A stretch of 64,000 nucleotides of DNA from Rhizoclosmatium globosum. Its lineage: Eukaryota > Chytridiomycota > Chytridiomycetes > Chytridiales > Chytriomycetaceae. Of this stretch, positions 57,518 to 64,000 are shown in pieces (the first letter of the stretch is position 1; every line of letters begins with the position of its first letter). The position numbers and the translations under genes were made by a program. Below the pieces are notes generated by a model. That model worked only from the letters and a program-made list of their open reading frames with translations. It was not told the DNA's origin and did no database searches. The stretch is taken from positions 1 to 64,000 of the forward strand of contig MCGO01000150.1 in the NCBI GenBank assembly GCA_002104985.1, written 5' to 3'.

Positions 57518-57622
57518 ATTTTCATATTTTTTTTTGTTGTATGTTGTTAACATTTGTCTTATTTCATTGTTGGGTTGTGTATACCTTTTATTACATACAG
57601 GGTTGTTGATTTTTGTTGTTCA

Positions 57623-58872
57623 ATGAGAGATTCAAGAATAATGATTGAATCGCTTCCCATCGAACTTATTCAAGCCATCCTAATCCAAGTCCCAATCGAC
57701 TCGAAACTAGCTCAAATTGGACTTGCAACCAAACACCTGAAACAAGTCCTCGATCACCTCTCTTTCGCAAAAAGCATCTTTCGCACCACTGGCAGTTCAA
57801 GGCCAAGCTGATACAAGGCACTTCCACATGGGCAGGATATCCCATCTGGCAGTTTCTCAAGGACGTGAAACTCTTTGGAAAGCATCATTGGCCGCATCTA
57901 CCATTGTCCTACCAAGCTGCTATCTATGGAACTATCCTTGCCTCTGATGAATGGGAAGGTGTAGGCCGATACTGGGACAACAATCCTCGCAACTTAATGT
58001 GGTCGCTACGATGGGATTTATCTCCTCACCGAGCTTTCAAGGTGATGCAAGTCTTACTCGCAGATGGCGTGAATGTGAATGTTCAGAACCATCGAGCACT
58101 TGTGTGGGCTTCTCGCGCTGGATGGACGGATGTTGTTGATTTGGTATTGAGTCGTTCTGACTTGTTGTTGGAATCGTCTGTTCCTTTGAATGTGGCTTTA
58201 CGGAATGCTGCACGGTTTGGACATGTGGGTGTGGTTGAGAGACTCTTGTTGGATGTCCGAACAAATGCTGCAGATGAAGAGAATGCTGCTTTTATATATT
58301 CTGCAAGATATGGGCGCGGTCATATTATCAAGATTGTTGCAGGTTCCTGGTGTTGATCCTTCTGCTCGCGACAGCCTTGCACTGCAACTCGCGGCAAGTA
58401 GAGGGCATGTTGATGTCGTGGATATATTGCTAAAGATTCCTGGTGTGGACCCTTGTGCCGATGACGAATACGCATTCGCAATAGCTGTTAAACATTCTCA
58501 CGTTGGAGTTGTCAAACTTTTACTTGAAGATGGCCGTGTGGATCCAACACTTGGAGATTACTTTGAACAATCTTGCATATATGGGATATTGAGCTCGTAA
58601 AAGCGCTTTTGGAAGACTCTCGAGTGCAGCCATCGTGTGACTTTCTGATCAAAGCATCCAGGTATGCAGAAGCAAGTGTCATCAAAATTTTGTTGAAATA
58701 TTTGGATCCAACTGACAGTGCGTTTTTGGTTTTACAATACGTGAAAAACGTAGAGAATCTCACATGTTTGTTGGAGGATCCACGCATTATTCTCACTGTT
58801 GAAGAGAAGAAAGAACTGCTAAGCTGCCCGCAGTGGGCGATCCGTCCTGAATTCAGACGATTATTGGAATAA
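57623..58872 (+). CDS. F-box-like ankyrin-repeat protein (three one-base frameshifts)
   Basis: The ATG at 57623 gives MRDSRIMIESLPIELIQAIL, an F-box-like start (LPIELIQAILIQVP). Ankyrin repeats follow: NVQNHRALVWASRAGWTDVV, VALRNAARFGHVGVVERLLL, LALQLAASRGHVDVVDILLK, YAFAIAVKHSHVGVVKLLLE and a degenerate last unit IELVKALLEDSRVQPS. Single-base losses near 57772 (A run), 58335 and 58585 (G run) must be repaired to join the parts, and each repair restores repeat register. About 410 residues. F-box plus ankyrin repeats suggests an SCF adaptor of an expanded chytrid family (inference). The gene is otherwise intronless. Confidence 0.6.
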
Positions 58873-58987
58873 AATGGGAACTAAAAACGAGGAATAAAAT
58901 CAATCCAGTTGGTGTTCAGCGCACTTGATTTGGATTTTCAGTCGAACCTTGTGTGTCACTCACTTCCTCCAAGAAACGCTCTTTGAA

Positions 58988-59717
58988 ATGCTATCGTTTG
59001 ACCCGTACCCGCAGCCCCGGCCTGCGCCGAGTGGAGCCTATGCCCACGCCGCCGTTGGCATCTCGTCTGAGTCTGTGAACATGAACTTTGAAGAGAGTCT
59101 CGTTGAAGAAACCCTCGGGTCGACCAAGGTTGTTCTCGTTGGCGGCCGCAGCGGACGCCCGTCGAAAGTGCGAGTGTACGAGAAAGTGACACGTGGCAGT
59201 GGCAGTGGGTTAGGCGACTTGGACGAGGCCGACGAGACGCTCGTTGGTTTGCTGCGAAAGACAAGTTCAATTGTGTTTCCGTGTTGGAGTCCCGAGGCCG
59301 ACTACGACGAGATTGATCCAATTCTGTTTGAACGGAATCCGGGGCTCAGGGCGGCGATGGCGCCTTCCCATTCCCGCTCGGATCAGTTTGACCTGGGCCT
59401 GGGCCCGGGCACAGACGAGTACTACCCGTATCCGATTCCTGCTCAGCCAATCACTGTGCGACAGCCTCGGAGGGAGGGCTCGATCTGATTCTGCCCCGCT
59501 CTCCTCGCTTACCTCCTCGGTCCTCTCTTCGCCACACATTCTTGCGGCTGTCCTGGGCTACATCCAGCCACCTGCCATTCAGCGTCTCTCTCGAGTCAGC
59601 CGCATGTGGCGAGACTGTGCTACCATGCCCTGTCTCGAAGCTCTGTCTCCCTGGACCTGTCCTGGCCTACTGCCCTGGTGCTGCTCTTGGACGTTGGACT
59701 GGCCGTTTCCTCATTGA
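58988..59717 (+). CDS. F-box-containing protein, N-terminal part; C-terminal structure unresolved
   Basis: The ATG at 58988 gives MLSFDPYPQPRPAPSGAYAH and about 165 residues of acidic, Gly/Pro-rich sequence. After a one-base shift near 59480 the next frame encodes an F-box: SSPHILAAVLGYIQPPAIQR, LSRVSRMWRDCATMPCLEAL. A second shift near 59645 gives SLDLSWPTALVLLLDV. Beyond about 59720 several frames look partly coding up to about 61034 (for example IPVPCEIICHVLRRCVYG near 60570 and a terminal acidic DDEGDETSAVYLLLEEWL), so the gene may extend there, but I could not join them. Codon pattern is GC-rich in the first exon. Confidence 0.45.
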
Positions 59718-61034
59718 CAACGAATACTCACCGATGCTGCCACCTCTCTATTCAATTACGCCCTTGGAACTTTGGCTCGCTTCATAAACCAACTGCTATG
59801 CTTTCAGCCGTTGGCACTGCCACAAGTTCCACTTCCTCATTCCTTGTGATTCCTGTTGAACAATCAATGAGATATCTCTCGTCTTTCCTGATCTATCTAT
59901 TACTCCTTCTTCTTTGGATTCTCCGTCAGATTCTGCTCCTCTGGGTTCCTGTACAGCAGGACTCCTTCCAGAAAGGTACCATGTAGTTCCTTTTAAATGC
60001 AGTGAAGTATAAGTGCGTAGCGATAGTCACGAGTGGAGTCAGGCGACCTTACGGATAGTGGAGCACGAACAGTTTCTGGAAAGAATATGTGAGGCACTAG
60101 CGGAAGCTATAGAATAATGATGGAATTGATGCCTCAGCCAAAGCCGATACTCATTTCGAGTATCACATCTATTAACACATTCAATCACAGCAATCAACAC
60201 CTCTCCCTCGCTCAATCCAATATACTCCAAAACGAAACCACTTTGCATCAACAACACAGCCAAATACCAAAGAAACATCTATCCCCACCCAAGTTCTGTT
60301 CACCGAAAACTGTGGACTCTTTTTCGGAAACTCTGGTTGCACAGTCGAATGCATCCGATTAGGTGTCAGTAAAACATTCCACGGAGATTTACTTGGCAGA
60401 GTGAAACGAAGCCCAGCATGTATTCCCGTGGTCGTTGGATGGAACTCATGAGATTTGAAGATGAAGTCATGAGTTCTATGGGATCAAAATCAAATGGAGT
60501 AGTTTTGAATACGGCAGTACCTTCGAATGTTGCTAGTCCCCTCGAGTCTGTTTTGATTCCTGTGCCGTGCGAAATTATTTGTCATGTCCTGAGGAGATGC
60601 GTGTATGGGGTAACTATCAATATTGTCTACCGTCCCGAATCTAATCACACCAACATCAAAAGCATTCAAACAAGTCATCATCACCCTCCTCTCCCCAAAC
60701 CCAGCTGAAAACACAACACCCGGCAAACTGCACTCACAGCACCATCACAAAGCTCGATAAAGTAGCACATAGAGTCGACATTCTCTTGATGCTCGATGTT
60801 CCCTTCACACAACGAAAAGACCGGCTTGCAGAATATCATCGTGAAGCGTGGAGTGTTTGGATGAGGCTTGATCGAGAACGGAGCAGTGGTGGTTTAATCA
60901 AGAAAAAGCAGAAGAGGCGAAGGAACTGGATCGTGATTCTTGTTTGAAGAAGTTGATTTGGAGGAATCCGAAATTGAGGACGATGAGGGTGACGAAACAA
61001 GTGCAGTGTACCTGTTGCTGGAGGAGTGGCTTTG
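59718..61034 (+). other. Possibly coding region downstream of the F-box segment, frames unresolved
   Basis: Pieces with protein-like composition occur in different plus-strand frames: CGLFFGNSGCTVECIRLGVS (about 60310), FEDEVMSSMGSKSNGVVLN (about 60460), KLDKVAHRVDILLMLDVPFT (about 60750) and a closing acidic segment ending at 61034. They could be the rest of the F-box gene or a separate small gene, broken by indels or introns. No domain seen. Confidence 0.3.
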
Positions 61035-61360
61035 AGGGTTAGTGGGTACACTGGTAGTTTGAAGGATTGTGAAAGTGTCTATGATCACTTGCAAAGTGTT
61101 TTGCTCGTCGAGTTTGCATGATCCTACCATATTATATTTGCATAAAACTTTTGGTTTTAATTCAATTGAAAGTTTCATGGCTTAACTTAAATATGGCCTC
61201 ACTGCTTCTCAACCCAAGATTTCAGATTTCTCAGTTCCTTTGATTGTAGTTCTGAACGACAATTCTCAGTGTCAAAACAAATGTTCGACTATCCACGACA
61301 ATAGTGAATAAAGACTTCCGACTTACGCAACAACTGTCAAAAACTTCAACAAGAATCATT

Positions 61361-62150
61361 ATGCTCACCCACCTCCTCACACTCTTCGCGTTTGTATCTA
61401 CAGCCCTAGCTTCCGCCAATCAGCACTGTCCTTTCCGTCACAGGAACAGGTACGAAATCAACCCCAACAAACTGATTACCACCTCCTCATACCGCGTTTT
61501 CAAACAGGCTCTGTGAACTTGAACGCCGACGTTGCCCACATCGTCATCACCATCAGCGCCACTCAACCAACCGCCTTGGAAGCAACCCAATCCACCGCTG
61601 TAAACGCAACATCCGTCCTCGCCGCCCTCCACCGACTCAACGCGACCAAAATCAACACCGACAGCATTTACCTCTCGCTCATACAACTACGACAACAATA
61701 AGCAAACGTATGCATTGATTATTTCGTACTTCAGCCAGTCGCCGATAAATTGACAGGGTGATTTGACAGGTTCGTGGGATACCATCTCAAGTCACAATTT
61801 CGTTTGAAACGGACCCGAAAGCTTCTGGACGCGCTATTGACGCTGTTGTTCGTAACGGCGCGAGTAGCATTGGTTCTATTTCGTTCTCTGCGAGTGATGT
61901 TAATAGTGAGTCATTTGGTTTTTTTTTATTCCTTGGAAAGTACTGAGAATCTTCATTTTGCGAAGCTGCAAACGGCCAAAAACAAGCTACTGCTAATGCG
62001 GTGCAAGATGCACTTAATCAGGCGCAAATTGTGGCGGCTCAACTCAAACTTTGTGTTCAGGGAGCAACAAAGATTGACTTGAATCCTCAACAAGCTTCAG
62101 CTTCACCTATGTTTGAAATGAAAGTGGCTGCCGCTCCATCGGTGGTGTGA
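61361..62150 (+). CDS. Secreted SIMPL (DUF541)-domain protein
   Basis: Exon 1 (61361-61449) encodes signal peptide MLTHLLTLFAFVSTALASA, then, after a shift near 61425, VLSVTGTG. Exon 2 (from 61508) gives SVNLNADVAHIVITISATQP and TALEATQSTAVNATSVLAAL. SYNYDNNKQT, an intron and VGY follow, then VTISFETDPKASGRAIDAVV, NGASSIGSISFSASD, an intron, and ATANAVQDALNQAQIVAAQL, ending SPMFEMKVAAAPSVV. The order VxGxG...PxYxY...VGY...GA..I..I.FS.SD...A..A is the SIMPL signature. At least three one-base shifts are needed (near 61425, 61678 and 61790). About 220 residues. SIMPL proteins are mostly bacterial envelope or periplasmic proteins; the fungal role is unknown. Confidence 0.65.
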
Positions 62151-62270
62151 TGCTTCTACTCCGTCGAAAGTTCCCAAATTTCAGTGTCTTCTAGTATTTC
62201 TGCTGTCTTTCAGTTGGGAGGCTGCTGATGTCATGATCCGTTCATAAGTTATTAAGAATAAACCACTGAA

Positions 62271-63549
62271 TTATTGTTTTATCACATCGGCAAGAATAGT
62301 ATCAATCACAGAGAGACCGCGTTCTGTAGGTTTTAGGATTTCGCGCCTTTCATCATATCCAGAAATCCCATTTCGCAATGCCGCTTCACTGCATCCCAAT
62401 CAAGAGATTGCTTCACGCTATCTCCAAAAGCAAGCTCTTGAGCCGTTGTAAATGAAAGCCCTTCTTTGATTCGCAGACCCAGAACAATCAACTCCTTCAT
62501 CATGGTCTGCTTCTCCAACTGTTTCGACACCTGAGTGCCATGACCTAATTCCTCACATTTTCGTATATATGTTTCGAGTTGAGGATACTTTGACGTCCGG
62601 CGACGCGTTTTGTTTGTCAAGTCAGATATCCTACCATGGGCCCCAGGCCCAACACCAATATAATCCCAACCCTTCCAATACGCAAGATTATGAACACTCT
62701 CGTGACCAGGTACAGCGTAATTCGAAACTTCATAATGCTTCAAACCCGTCTTTGTGTGAAGTAAATCAACAGCCGTTTCATACATTTCAGCAGTGGAATC
62801 AGCAGTAGATTCAACATCAAATCCACTTTTTTCGCAGATTTCCAAAGCGGCGTGCCAGGTTCATACGTCAATTGATATAACGACATGTGTTTCAACTGAG
62901 TGGAGGGATAGATTCCAGCACAGATGTCAAATCGTCTTTCCATTCTTTTGGTGTCTGGTTGGGTAGTCCGAACATAAGGTCGCAAGATACAGTATCGCGT
63001 TCATCACTGAATACTGTGTACGCAGTTTTCAAAGTAGACCACGCATTTGCCCCGGAATGGTCCCTTCCCAAAAAGGAAAGATGAGAGTCTCGGAATGATT
63101 GTATTCCGATGGAAAGCCTGTTCACGCCGGCGTCTTTGAATGCATGGAGGGATGTTTCGGTGAGACTCGATGGGTTCCCTTCTAAGCGATTTGAAGCACA
63201 GGAGAAACATTTATGGATTCTTTGACTGTGTTTATGAGGGATTTGACTGAGTCTGGGGGCATCTGTCAAGCTGGTCAGTTGTTTGGAAGCGGGGATGACG
63301 TATTGGTACCAACGATGGTGTGCCGCCTCCAAAGTGAATGCTCGTTGCTGTATAGGTTGAGAGTGAATCGAGGCTTTTGATTGAGTGCTGGAGGTCTTTA
63401 ATGATAGCAGCAGTGAGTCTGTCATTTGCAGTTTTTCGATCATTGGCCTTGACTGGAGACTTGAGCTTATTAAATGAGCAATATGGGCACAGCTTCAAGC
63501 AGAAAGGCCAATGGATATAGATCGCAAGATTGCGAGACAAGGAAGCCAT
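62271..63549 (-). CDS. RSAD1: HemW/RSAD1-type radical SAM protein
   Basis: Radical SAM enzyme of the HemW branch, thought to be a heme chaperone, not a coproporphyrinogen oxidase. The ATG at 63549 gives MASLSRNLAIYIHWPFCLKL. The 4Fe-4S motif CLKLCPYC (CxxxCxxC) is followed by TSIHFGGGTPSLVP, LEGNPSSLTE, GVNRLSIGIQSFRDSHLSFL, DLMFGLPNQTPKEWKDDL, SLYQLTYEPGTPL, YEVSNYAVPGHESVHNLAYW and GVGPGAHGRI, then a C-terminal winged-helix-like ILKPTERGLSVIDTILADV. Shifts near 63190 and 62350 are needed. HemW lacks the extra cysteine of HemN beside the cluster, and CPYCSF here fits HemW. No obvious mitochondrial presequence. It starts 39 bp from the end of the ribokinase gene on the same strand. Confidence 0.88.
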
Positions 63550-63588
63550 TTCATGAATTAGATGGAAAAAACAAGATGTATTATTGTA

Positions 63589-64000
63589 TTATTGTTGAGA
63601 CATTCTCTTTTGCACATCCTTCATCAGTGGAATAGAAGGAGTAGCGCCATGAGTTTCACAGGTCATTCCAGATGCAATGGCTGCAACTTTGAGCGCGTTC
63701 TTGAAAGCGTCCTCTTCCTTCTTATGTTGAAACGACGCAAATGTGGCCAAAAAGAAGCCCACAAATGTGTCACCTGCTCCCGTAGTATCTACAACGCGAC
63801 AATCACGCAATGCAGGAATATTCGTGATTTCAGAGCCTCGCTGGAGAGCACAAGCACCCTCTTCTCCCAAGGTGATAATCACAGCCTCCAAATTTGGGAA
63901 TCGATTCATAAGCTCGTTGATAATTATGGACACAGTGACAGAACCTGGTGCAGCCTTCTTTTGAGTGATTGCAGAATACAACATTTCGGCTTCTCCTTCG
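63589..64000 (-). CDS. Ribokinase (PfkB family), C-terminal part; 5' end outside window
   Basis: The frame enters at the window edge with EGEAEMLYSAITQKKAAPGS and reads to the stop at 63589. PfkB marks: VIITLGEEGACALQRGSE and the anion-hole/catalytic motif CRVVDTTGAGDTFVGFFLAT, whose Asp is the catalytic base. The end, HGATPSIPLMKDVQKRM, is the ribokinase-type G.xxSxP terminus. The N-x-x-E-type EGEAEML stretch favours ribokinase over adenosine or fructokinase. Ribokinase phosphorylates ribose to ribose-5-phosphate. Same strand as the HemW gene, 39 bp upstream of its start. Confidence 0.85.
   Translation of the reverse strand, partial: EGEAEMLYSAITQKKAAPGSVTVSIIINELMNRFPNLEAVIITLGEEGACALQRGSEITNIPALRDCRVVDTTGAGDTFVGFFLATFASFQHKKEEDAFKNALKVAAIASGMTCETHGATPSIPLMKDVQKRMSQQ

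Overview
This is nuclear DNA of a zoosporic, chytrid-like fungus. Genes are dense, lie on both strands and are cut by many short GT-AG introns (mostly 45-100 bp). The gene set includes fungal cell-cycle and CCAAT regulators (an APSES/ankyrin MBF factor, HAP2/NF-YA) and general eukaryotic genes (Nup88, a FAB1-type lipid kinase, PARN, insulysin, IMP2). A CEP164-type centriole/cilium gene points to an organism that builds flagella. The standard genetic code fits throughout.

Layout. 1-3.6 kb: three tandem nucleolin-like genes on the minus strand. 3.6-7.3 kb: Nup88 and HAP2 (minus). 7.9-15.0 kb: MBF-type APSES factor, a three-RRM protein and a FAB1-like kinase lacking a FYVE domain (plus). 15.1-18.9 kb: a large, possibly myristoylated helical scaffold (minus). 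19.1-23.2 kb: IMP2 and two tandem MetX/CysA-type O-acetyltransferases. 23.6-29.0 kb: two AAAP amino-acid transporter paralogues flanking a Thr/Ala-rich GPI-type wall protein. 29.1-38.0 kb: a secretome block with four tandem small secreted cysteine proteins, PARN, an F-box/LRR protein and three secreted or single-pass membrane proteins, at least two with a six-cysteine CFEM-like module. 38.4 kb: tRNA-Glu(UUC). 38.9-44.7 kb: a CEP164-like gene carrying two PX domains. 45.1-45.4 kb: a 142-bp tandem repeat with Pol III-like boxes. 45.7-49.8 kb: an orphan coiled-coil protein and insulysin. 50.2-61 kb: F-box, LRR and ankyrin genes, a large disordered protein and a dispersed repeat seen in two intron-like positions. 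61.4-64 kb: a secreted SIMPL-domain protein, HemW/RSAD1 and the 3' part of a ribokinase.

Caution on sequence quality. Many conserved genes are readable only if single-base shifts, mostly at homopolymer runs, are accepted (roughly 35-40 inferred). They cluster in some genes (second nucleolin-like gene, PARN, the 34-38 kb secretome genes, the SIMPL gene), while long stretches such as 10-29 kb and 39-46 kb are nearly clean. I read them as probable assembly indels, so affected genes are annotated as CDS spans and not as pseudogenes.

The most notable observation is the CEP164-type protein with two tandem PX domains that share intron positions. Next come the secreted cysteine-rich array, the membrane-anchored cysteine-rich trio, and the intron-associated dispersed repeat that lies in the sense direction of both host genes.
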